This document shows, piece after piece, positions 1 through 9,709 of a stretch of 64,000 nt of DNA (within the stretch, counting starts at the first letter, position 1; each line of letters begins with the position of its first letter). Source of the DNA: Cryptomeria japonica. Taxonomy: Eukaryota; Streptophyta; Pinopsida; Cupressales; Cupressaceae. The translations under genes were made by a program, and so were the position numbers. The notes below the pieces were generated by a model. The model searched no databases, was not told the DNA's origin, and saw only the letters and a program-made list of their open reading frames with translations. Location of the stretch: contig NC_081410.1 in NCBI RefSeq assembly GCF_030272615.1, forward strand, positions 140,636,849 to 140,700,848. Reading direction: 5' to 3'.

Positions 1-470
1 GAATCCATGTCCTTGTCTGTCTCCTGCCAGTAGACATGCTATCACCACGGCTATCACCACGTATCGTCGATCATACTTTGATGCCATAGTCTCCCAGCCA
101 ATCTCCATCTCGACGATATCCAACTCATCTGCGTCGCACTCAAACAATTTGTACAGCGCGTCTCTCCCTATCACTGGGTCATACTCTATATCTCTCCATG
201 AAACGAAATGTGGAGGATATGCCATACATCCTCCAGTGTCACCATCGCCTCTCCAGTCGCCAGATGGAAGGAGGAAGTCTCTGAATGCCATCGCTCTGCC
301 AATGCGGTAAGCAGTCCTGTGTTTGCCCTAATCTTGGGCATGAATGTGACATAGTATATCCCAAGTCTTGCTAAGGTATCTCTCTCTGTGCTCCTGATTC
401 TATGTCGTGGCATGAAGCAATCTGGTCGGTTCTCCCGTGTGATCAACGGATACTGTCGACTTTGCATCAC
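1..470 (-). pseudogene. Antisense PMD (plant mobile domain) gene, N-terminal part, frameshifted
   Basis: Reading leftwards from an ATG at 470, 94 codons contain the PMD signature LLTALAERWHSETSSFHLA followed by a VTLEDVWHIL-like stretch. This closely resembles the intact PMD protein of element B (36641-38560). The frame closes at 186, but a second frame is open from about 185 to the window edge and continues the alignment with B (acidic stretch, then a hydrophobic stretch). A 1-2 base indel near 185 is the simplest reading. PMD proteins are known in plants both as host genes (the MAIN/MAIL family, in silencing) and as passengers of transposons. The strand is opposite to the element and the position is just upstream of the 3' LTR, exactly as in B. 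The gene continues beyond the window. Confidence 0.8.
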
Positions 471-628
471 AATTGGGGCAAATTTTGTCAGTTTTAGGGT
501 TTGCTCCTACGGGTTTCATTTCCTCATTTTCATGTCTAATCAGGGTGTTTTTCATCTCATTTGACCTATCCTATCCTTGTCCCCCCTTTCCGGAGCATTT
601 GCATGCCGTTTTGATCAAAATTAGGGTT

Positions 629-760
629 TCCAATGCACACTTGCGCCTGTGTCCAGGAACCTGCGCCTATGTCAGGTAACCTGCGCTTGTGTCTCCCTAC
701 ACAAGCACAGAAGACCCTACACAAGTGCAGGATTCACCCTACACAAGCGCAGAAGTCAGT
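629..760. repeat. GCGCCTGTGT motif array with inverted copies
   Basis: Three direct copies of a (T)GCGCYTGTGT-type motif (about 640-692) are followed by three inverted copies of the ACACAAGCGCAG type (699-755). The middle pair forms a hairpin: CTGCGCTTGTGT at 681-692, a 6-nt loop, and ACACAAGCACAG at 699-710, with one mismatch. The array lies between the antisense PMD start and the 3' LTR, the same place as the CACAGACGCG array of element B. Confidence 0.75.
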
Positions 761-1169
761 TTCTGCATCCCCTGTGGGCCCCGCAATGTCCCGCAAGCAA
801 TCAAAATTCATGAAATTGAAAACATGGGTATTTGAGATCCATACCGCTGCTCCTGCATCATCCAGTCATCTAAATGTGTGTATGCATTCCCTGAGGTGAT
901 CCGCCATTGGAATGTTCGCCATCTATCTGCAAGTGTCCTTGTCCAGAGCAACAAATTCACCTCCTTATCTAGTGCAAATGGGCAATTTACCCTCTCTTGG
1001 TCTCATTTATAGATCTTTGTCAGTGCATAGATGGATGTGCACTCTCTCCATCTTATGTTGGTCGCGGTCTTTTGTATCTTCAAGTGCTTGTCCTTCATGC
1101 ATCCGATCTCCGATTGTAAATTCGTTCGATCCTCTCCTTTTTATTGATCAATTGGCCTCTTTTCTAGAC

Positions 1170-1285
1170 ATTTTCGGCCAATTCCTCGAGGGGGCATGCA
1201 TATGTCATTATTATTGTCTGGGGCATTTTCATTATTGTTCTTTGAAACAACGCTTAAAATCACATTGTCTCAAAGAGGGGCAAAA
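1170..1285 (+). promoter_or_regulatory. Conserved pre-LTR block: hairpin and polypurine tract
   Basis: The block has a CTCGAGGGGGCAT segment near 1194, a CTGGGGCA segment, a stem-loop at 1240-1275 (CTTTGA-A-ACAA pairing with TTGT-C-TCAAAG) and the PPT AAAGAGGGGCAAAA at 1272-1285, abutting the LTR. The PPT primes plus-strand DNA synthesis in LTR elements. The same block precedes the LTRs at 9710, 39804 and 60532. Confidence 0.8.
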
Positions 1286-2970
1286 TGTAGACACCTAAAA
1301 ATGGTCAACGCTTGCAGAGTCATACTTTAACATTTGCGCATTGCCTCATTTTAGGTTTTTACGTCGCATTAACATTTCTCCTATGATTCGTACTTGGTTT
1401 TTATCATTTGCGAACATCGAGTCATTCTTCTATATTCTTCATTTATCTCGCTCGCAAATTTGGTCTTGTCAACAACACTATCCAGTCATGATTTTAATCG
1501 ATCTTATCCTATTGCATCAATGTGCATGCTTATTTGTCATCATTTTGGACATCGTCAATCCTAATTAGGGTTTTGTCCTATCAATCTTACAATCGATTTG
1601 TCATCAATCGTTGTCCTCTTATCAATCTTGTCGATTTATCATCAATACTTATCATTTTCAATCTTGTCATCTGGCGATCGATTTATCATCAATCCTTCAA
1701 TCTTGTCGTTTAACGATCGATTTGTCATCGGTCGTTGTCATGTTCGATCTTGTCATTTTGCGATCAATTCATCATTGATCGTGGTCATTTTCAATCTTGT
1801 CATTTTGGATCAACTTATTATCAACTCTTGTCATCTTGTTCGATCTTGTCATTTTGCGATCGATTTGTCATCGATCATTGTCTGTCTCAAATATGTCAAT
1901 TTTGCGATCAATTTGTCATCGATCCTTGTCCTCTTCAATCATGTCAATTGGCGCATATCAATTTGGTCTCTTTATCAATATTGGTCAATTTGTCAACCAA
2001 TTTCAATTGTTTATCAAATAAATCATTTATCAACATTGGTCATTTATTAATCCAAAATCAAATCATGATCGAGTCAATTATCTTTCATCAAGACCTAATT
2101 CATCTTCTAGGGTTTCGTGATTTAATCATTTAACCTTGTGTGTGTCATTTCTTCCTTTAGGATTAATAAATTGTTTATTTATCCTAAGTCTTCTCATTAC
2201 AATTAAATGTTCATTTAATTGGCTAATTATTCCTCTTTGTGAATTAATTAATAAATGACAAATTATTAATTAATTTACCTAATTTCTAATTTTCATCAAA
2301 TTTCTTAATTCCTAAATTCCTAATTTCCTAATTTCTTAATTTTCTAATTCCTAATTTCAATTTTCTCCTATTTCTCTCCTAAATTCATGGAAATGACATG
2401 TCAATTTGTCATAAATTTGTCATAATTGACAATCAATCAATTTTGACATAGAAGTTGTCATAATTTGTCATAAATTATCAATCAACAAATTTTGCATAGA
2501 AAGTGTATAATTTGTCATAATTTTTCATAATTGACATAATTGATTTGCAATTTCCATTTGAATTGAATCATGCTAATCTTGTCATCTTTCCAATTCTTCT
2601 ATAAATTGGATGATTTTCTTCAATCAAATCCCTTAACTAATAATCTTTAATTAGGCTATCGAATTTATGCTTCTAGTACTCTTGATCAAAAATCTTGTCT
2701 ACTTGCTTTCAATTGTGTATGTGCACTTGTAGGTGAGATCCACAACCAAACCATTTGAAGGGGAAAGAAGAACAATGGAGCCACATGAAGGAGCATTCAA
2801 ATCACATCTTTGGTTTGCATAATTTCTTTGCTTTTGAATGTTTTTATTTCATGTCTCTATTGAGTGTTGTTTAGGATAGATCATTGCAATATGCTTTTGT
2901 GATTGAGCTAATAAATATTATGTTTATCTTGTTTTGTGATGATTTCCTATTTCCTATTTCCTAACGTACA
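1286..2970 (+). repeat. LTR of element A (shared LTR, 1685 bp)
   Basis: It begins TGTAGACACC after the PPT and ends ..CTAACGTACA. It is one of five copies of this LTR family in the window (also 9710, 50033, 57331 and 60532) and the longest, because the ATCGAT-type minisatellite at about 1580-1990 is expanded. A conserved CTATAAATT box at 2599-2607, about 370 bp from the LTR end, is a plausible TATA box. The A/T-rich stretch 2150-2560 carries degenerate TTGTCATAA repeats. Confidence 0.85.
1575..1990. repeat. U3 minisatellite with palindromic core
   Basis: A degenerate unit of about 40-45 bp is repeated, alternating CAATCTTGTCATTTTG with a palindromic core CGATCGAT-N5-ATCGATCG (for example around 1855-1875, imperfect in most units). 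The same unit occurs in variable copy number in the other LTRs (about 9930-10010, 50250-50430, 57650-57850, 60760-60930). It explains much of the LTR length spread (1268-1685 bp). Confidence 0.75.
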
Positions 2971-3530
2971 GGTTTCACCTAAGTCATATTCCTTTGCATA
3001 TCAATAAAAGTCATCCATTTGCATATGTCCTCTTGCATTAAAGTCATATCATTGTCATACATTGCATACCTTAGGTCTCTTCATCAAGCTTAGGTCATTA
3101 TCGTATCATATTAGGGTCATTTGCATATTATTGTCCTTTTGCATATAGTGTCAAAAACTAGGTTTTGTCATACTTGAGTAATTCAAATCTTTGATAAAAC
3201 CTAAGTCATTGTTAGGAAGTCTAGACCTTGTCAAACCTTTTGTCTTTTTGTCATCAATGTCATTTGGTCGAACCTAGCTTAGTATCCAAGCATATAGGGG
3301 AGACATTGTCATTTTGTCCTTTTGTCACTTGGTCCTTTTGTCCTTTGAGGTCTAGACATCATTTCAATTTCCTAAGGGTCTCATTTCATAGATTTGCATT
3401 TCAAAAGTGTGTCAAAATCTTCAAAAACAACCAAAAACATAGATTGCATTTTCGTCTATTTAGTTTGCATTTAGTTGCATATCATATACTGCCCTTGAAA
3501 AATTCCAAAAATATTGCATTGCATAGTGAC
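2971..3530 (+). other. Truncated 5' leader of element A
   Basis: No PBS follows the LTR. The sequence is rich in TTTGCATATNNTGTC- and TAGGTCATT-type words. From about 3160 it matches element C around 53080 (an ACTAGGTTTTGTCATACTTG stretch). Relative to C about 1.5 kb of leader is missing, including the PBS, the GCGCCTGTGT array and the leader block at 52075-52545. This unit could not prime its own reverse transcription. Confidence 0.7.
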
Positions 3531-4121
3531 ATGTCTATTGAAACAAGGTTCCAAGCACCAATGATGCAACAAAGTTTGACATATCAACTGACAATGCAAT
3601 CACAATTCTATCCAACCCAACAACAAGGCAATATTGATCAAACTTTTTATGATGAAACAAGTCTCCAAATACAAAAACTAGAGGAGAAGCTGGCTCAAGA
3701 ACAAGAGATTTTGGAACAAAGAGTGAAAAACATTGAGAAGAATAGATCACAAATGTCCAAAGTGTTTCAAAAATTTCCAGGTCGAAATCCAAAGGTTGAG
3801 CCAATTGATGTAAGATCTCTTCTTGAACGATCAGACATACCAGCTCTCCTCTCCCAAATAGAGATGATGAAACAATTTCAAGAAAAGAGACAACATCAAT
3901 TTCAACATTATGTGCCTCCACAAAAAGATCAAGAAGGTGTTTACTATCAATCAGATTTTCAACCAATACAACCAATGGTTCAACCAATTGTTCAACATAT
4001 ACAACGAATACAACCAATGGTCCATTTTCAACAATATGTCCAACCAACTATACAATGTCAACAAATAGTTCAACCAATGGTGGAATATCAACAAGTTCAA
4101 TCAACATATCAATGTCAATAA
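3531..4121 (+). CDS. Gag-like N-terminal ORF of the non-autonomous family (element A copy)
   Basis: I chose the ATG at 3531 because its context CATAGTGACATG and its product start (M-S-I-E-T-R) match the ATG of element C at 53458 (M-P-V-E-T-R) and resemble B's gag-pol start (M-V-E-T-R). The 196-residue product is Gln-rich. It has a probable coiled coil around residues 40-75 (EEKLAQEQEILEQRVKNIEK) and a repetitive C-terminus of Q-P-M-V-Q-type units. There is no capsid or zinc-knuckle motif I can recognise. The same frame continues through a TAA (4119-4121) and a TGA (4290-4292) into the long ORF ending at 6404, so this may be the first part of one interrupted or read-through protein. Function unknown. 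Confidence 0.6.
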   Translation: MSIETRFQAPMMQQSLTYQLTMQSQFYPTQQQGNIDQTFYDETSLQIQKLEEKLAQEQEILEQRVKNIEKNRSQMSKVFQKFPGRNPKVEPIDVRSLLERSDIPALLSQIEMMKQFQEKRQHQFQHYVPPQKDQEGVYYQSDFQPIQPMVQPIVQHIQRIQPMVHFQQYVQPTIQCQQIVQPMVEYQQVQSTYQCQ

Positions 4122-4313
4122 CCACAATCACAAATTCAAAAACAAAACTTGCAACATGCACCAAGCCAAATTTTGAACATGTCAAACCAATTTGATCAAC
4201 GTCTAGTTCAACATCAAAACATGACATCAAATCAGAACCAAATTCTTTCTAAACAAGTTCAAATTCCAAATACAACTATGTCAAAACCTTGAAAGAAAGG
4301 TGGCTTTATTGTA

Positions 4314-6404
4314 ATGATCTTAAGGAAATTACCAAGTGAGTTCTTTGAGGAAGATCAAGATAATACACTTATGTCTAGCAATGCCTCATCTCCCCGCAAA
4401 CAAATTGACTCTCCAGTGGCATCTATCCCTACACCTCTAGAAGTTTCACAAGAACCTTCCATATTGTCCTCATCAAACAATACACCCAATGATGCAATTA
4501 GCCAAGGGCTATCCATAATTGATTGCCATGATAATCCAATTGATGATGCACATCCTTGTCATGTTTCAGAAATACAAGACCCAATGCCACCATGCACTTT
4601 ATTGCCATTACCTGTTTTAGAGGACCCCATTCGAAGTCCCTCTTCCTCATGTTCAAGCATTGATTTCTTGCCAGAATCCATCACAAATGTTCAAAGTGCA
4701 TCTCCTTCATGCCAAAACATTGATTCCTTGTCAGAATCCCCCATGCATATCCAAAGTCCAACCTCATGTCAAGAGGATAATTTAGAGCATGAAGAAATGT
4801 GTCTTAAAATAGATCAAGATCAAGATCCTGAAACCTTATCATCACATCCAATTGTTGACCAGGACCCTATGTTCCCAGACACTCACGATGATTCCCCTAT
4901 TCTTGTCCATTCTATCCAAAGTCCTATTGACACTCCATTCCCTGAGCAAGATCAAGACATCCCAGTCCATCCAATCCCAAACGATCCCCTTCCATTTCAT
5001 GAAAAAAATGTCCTTTCAAATCCCATTGACATTCAAGATATCCCTTCCATCCTTTCCGATGATCCCATTGAAAGTCAAGAGCAAAGTACCTTTAAAGAGG
5101 AATCCAATGATTTTCCTCCTTGTCAAGATCAAAGTATCCTTCCAAGTTCATTTCCAACACAAGACCCTATCATTCCTTCAGATCCTCCACAAGATCCACT
5201 TGTTCCTCCATCTCCACATCCTAGTCCAGCATATCCACTCCAAGATTGCATTTCTTGTGATGATCCCATTATTTCTCCCATTCCATCTCTTGAAGAGTCT
5301 GTCATTGAACCATGTCCACTACACAATCCTAGTCCCCCTCATGATCCTAATCCCCCTCATGATTCTAATGTGTCAGTGCAAGATGTTCATGAACCCTCGA
5401 CATGCATAATGGGTTCTTCCACTTTGGTGAAATCCAATCCACTTCAAGATCTCATTATTTCTCTCATATCATATCCACCTCATAATGGACTCGCGTCTTC
5501 TTCCAAAAGAAAAGAGTATCCTACAAGTCAAGATATTCATAAAGGAAAAGGAGTAGATCACCATAAGCAAGCATCCCTTCATGTTAAAGAAAATATTAAG
5601 GGTCATGTATACACAACTCACTCTCAACACGTTGGTATCCCTCCTTCAAAATCCAAACATATCCCTTCCCCTTCATACCTTCCATCCATCTTAGGTCCCT
5701 ATATCCCTCCATCTCCTATGCAACATCAGCAAAGGCACACATCCTTGAGTAAATTTCATCAATCCAAAAGAACTCCATTTCATTCATATCCATCCATACA
5801 TTCCTTTTCCCCTCCAAGCAATTTGGATGCCAAGCATAAAAGTCATAAGTCTAGAAATCCACATGTATTCAAGGATCAACATGTCCAATATAATCAACAT
5901 GTCAAAACAAAGAACAATATGATCTATAAAGAAAAAGAAATATCCAAAAGGCCACAAAGGCCCACTGAGCAAATTAAATCAAAGTCGAAATATATATGGG
6001 TTCCTAAATCCCTTGTGCAAGCAATGCACTCTAAGGAACCACAAAATCATGAAAAGTCAAAAACCATGTGGATCCCCAAGAAGCTCCTTGAAGAACAAAA
6101 AGAACAACCTAGATTGGCATTTAAAATTGTTATTCCTCCATCCAAACCTTCTAAGTCTATTCCTCCACCACCTTCTTCATTCGTTTTGGGTCCTTATGTC
6201 CCAAAATCCATAGTCGTTCCTTCGTCAAAATCTCAATATCCAAAATACATTTGTCCTCCATCAGTCCACCACCTATCAAGGTGTGTGCCAATGTCGATCT
6301 TGCCAACATTTCCATCCACTCAAGCACAGTTCTTCCAATACCCTATCCATTATCCAATGCATTATTTCCATCCTTCGATCCCGTTGATCCAATCCTTTAC
6401 ATAA
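4314..6404 (+). CDS. Long Pro/Ser/Asp-rich ORF of the non-autonomous family (element A copy, 696 codons)
   Basis: The open frame has no recognisable enzyme domain. Residues about 30-390 are low-complexity Pro/Ser/Asp/His with repeats such as PPHDPNPPHDSN. Residues about 400-690 are basic (Lys/His/Ser/Pro-rich) with repeated W-(V/I)-P-K-(S/K)-L boxes. It is collinear and clearly homologous to the 731-codon ORF of element C (54562-56757), with in-frame indels and many substitutions, yet both remain open. The first Met is arbitrary because the frame is continuous with 3531-4121 apart from stops. It replaces pol in this family. It could be a structural or RNA-binding protein supplied in cis, or the remnant of a captured gene. 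I do not recognise it. Confidence 0.6.
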   Translation: MILRKLPSEFFEEDQDNTLMSSNASSPRKQIDSPVASIPTPLEVSQEPSILSSSNNTPNDAISQGLSIIDCHDNPIDDAHPCHVSEIQDPMPPCTLLPLPVLEDPIRSPSSSCSSIDFLPESITNVQSASPSCQNIDSLSESPMHIQSPTSCQEDNLEHEEMCLKIDQDQDPETLSSHPIVDQDPMFPDTHDDSPILVHSIQSPIDTPFPEQDQDIPVHPIPNDPLPFHEKNVLSNPIDIQDIPSILSDDPIESQEQSTFKEESNDFPPCQDQSILPSSFPTQDPIIPSDPPQDPLVPPSPHPSPAYPLQDCISCDDPIISPIPSLEESVIEPCPLHNPSPPHDPNPPHDSNVSVQDVHEPSTCIMGSSTLVKSNPLQDLIISLISYPPHNGLASSSKRKEYPTSQDIHKGKGVDHHKQASLHVKENIKGHVYTTHSQHVGIPPSKSKHIPSPSYLPSILGPYIPPSPMQHQQRHTSLSKFHQSKRTPFHSYPSIHSFSPPSNLDAKHKSHKSRNPHVFKDQHVQYNQHVKTKNNMIYKEKEISKRPQRPTEQIKSKSKYIWVPKSLVQAMHSKEPQNHEKSKTMWIPKKLLEEQKEQPRLAFKIVIPPSKPSKSIPPPPSSFVLGPYVPKSIVVPSSKSQYPKYICPPSVHHLSRCVPMSILPTFPSTQAQFFQYPIHYPMHYFHPSIPLIQSFT

Positions 6405-6654
6405 ATCCTTGCCTTAGTTTCATCTCATTTTCATGTCCTTATCCTATCAACGTCTTTGAGTATACTTTTAAAGGTCAGGGTCCATTTTTTTCAAGACTAC
6501 TATCTAATCAAAAAGATGCTTGAGTCCTTCTTCCATCCCCTATCATGTGTCCATCTTCTATTGAAAAAGTCAAAATACAAAAAAAAAAAAATTGAAAAAA
6601 AGTGAAAAAAAAAAGACAAAAGAAAAAAGTAAAGCAAAAATAATTCGTCCACTG
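6405..6654 (+). other. Spacer after the long ORF
   Basis: This is noncoding sequence ending in an A-rich run (6576-6645). No further feature is supported. Confidence 0.5.
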
Positions 6655-6722
6655 GTGAAAACCTGGCAAACAGGCGCCTTGGGCAAGTACCGTGATGAAA
6701 ACCTGGCAAACAGGCATCATGC
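6651..6722 (+). ncRNA. Post-ORF hairpin pair (element A)
   Basis: Two copies of the unit GTGAAAACCTGGCAAACAGG occur. Stem-loops CCTG-GCAAA-CAGG lie at 6662-6674 and 6702-6714; the first is followed by CGCC. They correspond in position and sequence to the hairpins after pol in element B (35041-35192) and in element C (57011-57071). This is a structured RNA element inside the retrotransposon transcript, not an independent gene. Confidence 0.65.
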
Positions 6723-8655
6723 GTAATTTATGAACTTCTTGCACAATCACACTTGGGGGCAATTTTCCTCCTTCATATCCTATTGCCCTTCATTATCCTA
6801 TCATACCATGTCATTACCCTTCCTTGTCCTATCATCCCTCATATTCATTTTCCCTTTCCACATTTGATCTTGACAAGGCTGACGATCTTCATGAGCATCA
6901 TGCATCTTGTTTGCAGCTTTTAGTCCATCATAGCTTTTGGTCATTTATCCATTTGCTTATTACAACCTTTCATCCATATTCTCTGGCTTATTGCAACTTT
7001 CTACCACTATCCCTTAGCCTACCCTGACCTTCAGTCCATGTCCCTTATCCATTCTTGGTCTTGCTTATCCTATCCATATCTTATCACTATCCATACACTC
7101 TTTTTCATTCCTTGATCTTGATCTGACATAAGGACGCAAAATTTTAACATATTTTTCAAAAAACCTCTTGACATGTCTCTCATGCCATGTTCTTGCTTTA
7201 CATTGTCATATCCAGTCTCTTGTCCCATCATGCAATAGCCCTTGAAAATTGCATCTGTATTGTCTCCATGATAAAAGGCCTTTGTCTTCCCTCTATCCAC
7301 CATCATTTCAACAAGCCTATTTATCCATTTGTCATATTCCTTACCTTGCTAGACACTGGGGGCAAAATCTTAAAAAAATTAAAAATGTCCTGAAAAAAAG
7401 ATCATAAAAATTGAAAAATGTCCTGAAAAAATTCAAAAAAAATTTTTTAAATGTCCTGAAATAATCCAAAAAAAAAAATCAAATAAAGTCCTGAAAAAAT
7501 AATTCAAAAAAAAAAAAATATCTAAAAATCAACAAATTGAAAATCCCTAAAAATCATAAAACGTCCTGAAAAAAATGAACACAAAAACATTTCAAAACAT
7601 TAAAATCCAAAAAACAAGCATTTTGCAATAAAGGATCCCTTGGTGCATATCCAAATCATTGAGCATCCATCCAATACCTCGCAATCAATCAAACATTGTG
7701 CTTTATTGAAATCATGCTTAAACATATGAACTTTTTACTCAAACCAAACATTCAAACTGATCCGAGTTGTCATATCAATCAACCTCAAAATCATTTGTCC
7801 TTGTCTCTACTATCATGGGTCTTATACAGGGTGTGGTATACTCGAAACCAGACTGTGTCCTGTCTTAGACGGGGTACCACATGTCTTGAAACCAGACAGC
7901 ATGATCGTCCTATCCGCACTTTCAACTTTTGACAATGAAGATCAAGATGTTTGTTTGATTTGAATTTGTGCATCTTATCTTTTTATTGATTTATCTTTGG
8001 CTTCGGTCATGTTCCTATGTTGCTCGATGATGTCATTGAGTGATTTAGAGTGACCGGGATGGTTCATGATCCTTTTCTTTTTTGATTGTGAGTGTTGCTT
8101 GTCTATGATGTGTCTATCTTTCGCAAATAGGGTTGCATTTCAGCTCTGGCCTTCAATGCCATGATGCTACGCATCCATTTTGCTACATAAAAATAAAGGT
8201 TCTCACCTACAAAATGCATTACTGAAAGCAAGTTTTCTTCATCTTTAACTGTCTTCTATCTCATTTTCTTCTTACTAACACTTCTTCCGTCCGGTCGGAT
8301 AGTCAGTTCGGTCTAGTGCTCCGATATCCAAACATACATACTACATCCTGCATCCATTTGGTTAGTACATTTGCATTATATCAAGCATCATATCACGCAT
8401 TTTATCCATTTCATATTATAAATGCATCAAAAACGCATAAGCAAAAAAATATATACATCCATACATATTCCACAAAGGTCCATAAACAGTGCATAAGTCA
8501 TCCATACAGGGAAAATCACACAAGTCATTTGCATTTCATCATATCGATGCATATCATATCATATGTCACAATAATATCAGAGTACAAAATTGGACTGTCT
8601 GTCCTAAGTATGGCCCGCAGGCTGGCTACAAAATGTCAAAATACATAATGTCCAC
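6723..8655 (+). other. 3' noncoding region of element A
   Basis: No gene is supported. It holds a Pyr-rich stretch with repeated TATCCATT- and CTTATCC-type words (6770-7080), A-rich TGTCCTGAAAAAA repeats (7375-7620), and a block around 7800-7900 (TCATGGGTCTTATAC.. GTACCACAT) that is strongly conserved in element C at about 59745-59820. A CATATCA-rich tract runs from 8320 to 8575. Confidence 0.6.
7375..7620 (+). repeat. A-rich TGTCCTGAAAAAA tandem repeat
   Basis: The repeat has about six degenerate copies of AATGTCCTGAAAAAA separated by A-rich ATCAAAAATT spacers. It is homologous to the more regular array at 59250-59460 in element C. Confidence 0.8.
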
Positions 8656-8860
8656 TGTTTGTCTAAGGAGCATGTGCCTCTGTCACTGGGTGCTCCCTCT
8701 ATCCTCCTCATCCCTGCCATGTCTCGAGGATGATTTCCCTCCTATCCCAAGTCCTGCTAATGTATCTATGTCCGTGCTTCTAAGTCTATGTCATAACATG
8801 AAGCAGTCAGGTCGGTTCTCCCGTGTAATCAATGGATACTGTCGACTTTGCATCACAATT
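8640..8860 (-). pseudogene. Internally deleted antisense PMD relic (element A)
   Basis: On the minus strand from about 8855, roughly 40 codons match the N-terminus of the PMD fragment at 470 (MQSRQYPLITRENRPDC), then meet stop codons. From about 8740 the sequence instead resembles the extreme C-terminus of B's PMD protein (Ser/Arg/Gly/Glu-rich tail). The whole mobile domain has thus been deleted, joining the two ends. It is the most degraded of the four PMD traces in the window. Confidence 0.6.
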
Positions 8861-9024
8861 GGGGCATATTTTGTCAGTTTTAGGGTTTGTTCCTACGAGT
8901 TGCATTTCCTCATTTTCATGTCCACATTAGGGTGTTTTTCATCTACTCTAACCTATCCTACCCTTATCCCCCCTTTTCGGATCATTTGCATGCCATTTTT
9001 GACCAATCTAGGGTTCCCAATGCA

Positions 9025-9185
9025 CAACTGCGCCTGTGTGATGACTCCTGCGCCTGTGTCATGTAACCTGTGCCTGTGTCATGTAACCTATGCCTATGTA
9101 CCATACACAAGTGCAGAAGACCTTACACAAGTGCAGAAGACCCTGCACAAGCGCAGAAGACACTACACAAGCGCAGAAGTCAGTT
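9025..9185. repeat. GCGCCTGTGT / ACACAAGTGCAG motif array
   Basis: About four direct motif copies of the TGCGCCTGTGT type (9027-9100) are followed by four inverted copies (ACACAAGTGCAGAAGACC type, 9103-9178). The arrangement matches 629-760 and stands between the PMD relic and the 3' LTR. Confidence 0.75.
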
Positions 9186-9599
9186 TCTGCATCCCCTGTG
9201 GGCCCCGCAATGTCCCGCAAGCGATCAAAATTCATGAAATTGAAAACATGGGTTTTTGAGATCCATACCGCTGCTCCTACATCGTCCAGTCATCTATATG
9301 TGCATACATGTTCCCCAAGGTGATCTGCCATTGGAATGTTCACCATCTCTCTGCAAGTGTCCTTTTCCAGACCAACAAATCCCCTTCTTGGGCTAGTGCA
9401 AATGAACAATTTTCACTCTCTTGGTCCCATTTATAGATCTTTGTCAGTGCATAGATGGACGTGTGTCCTCTCCATCTTATGTTGATCATGGTCTTGTGCA
9501 CCTTAAATTGCTTGTCCTTCATGTATCCGATCTCCGATTGTTAGTCCGTTCAATCCTATCATTTTTATCGATCAATTGGCCTCTTTTATGGATGTTTCC

Positions 9600-9709
9600 G
9601 GCCAATTCCTTGAGGGGGCATGCATATGTCATTATTATTGTCTGGGGCATTTTCATTATTGTTCTTTTAAACAACACTTAAAATCGCATTGTCTCAAAGA
9701 GGGGCAAAA
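9600..9709 (+). promoter_or_regulatory. Pre-LTR hairpin and polypurine tract
   Basis: The block is conserved with a TTGAGGGGGCATGC segment, CTGGGGCA, a weakened stem (CTTTTA against TCAAAG, one mismatch) and the PPT AAAGAGGGGCAAAA at 9696-9709, adjacent to the LTR. Confidence 0.8.

Noticed and set aside
3228-3530. Upstream extension of the gag-like ORF of element A from 3228
   Set aside because: The conserved ATG context and M-x-(I/V)-E-T-R start at 3531 match elements C and B; the upstream codons lie in leader-like repeats.
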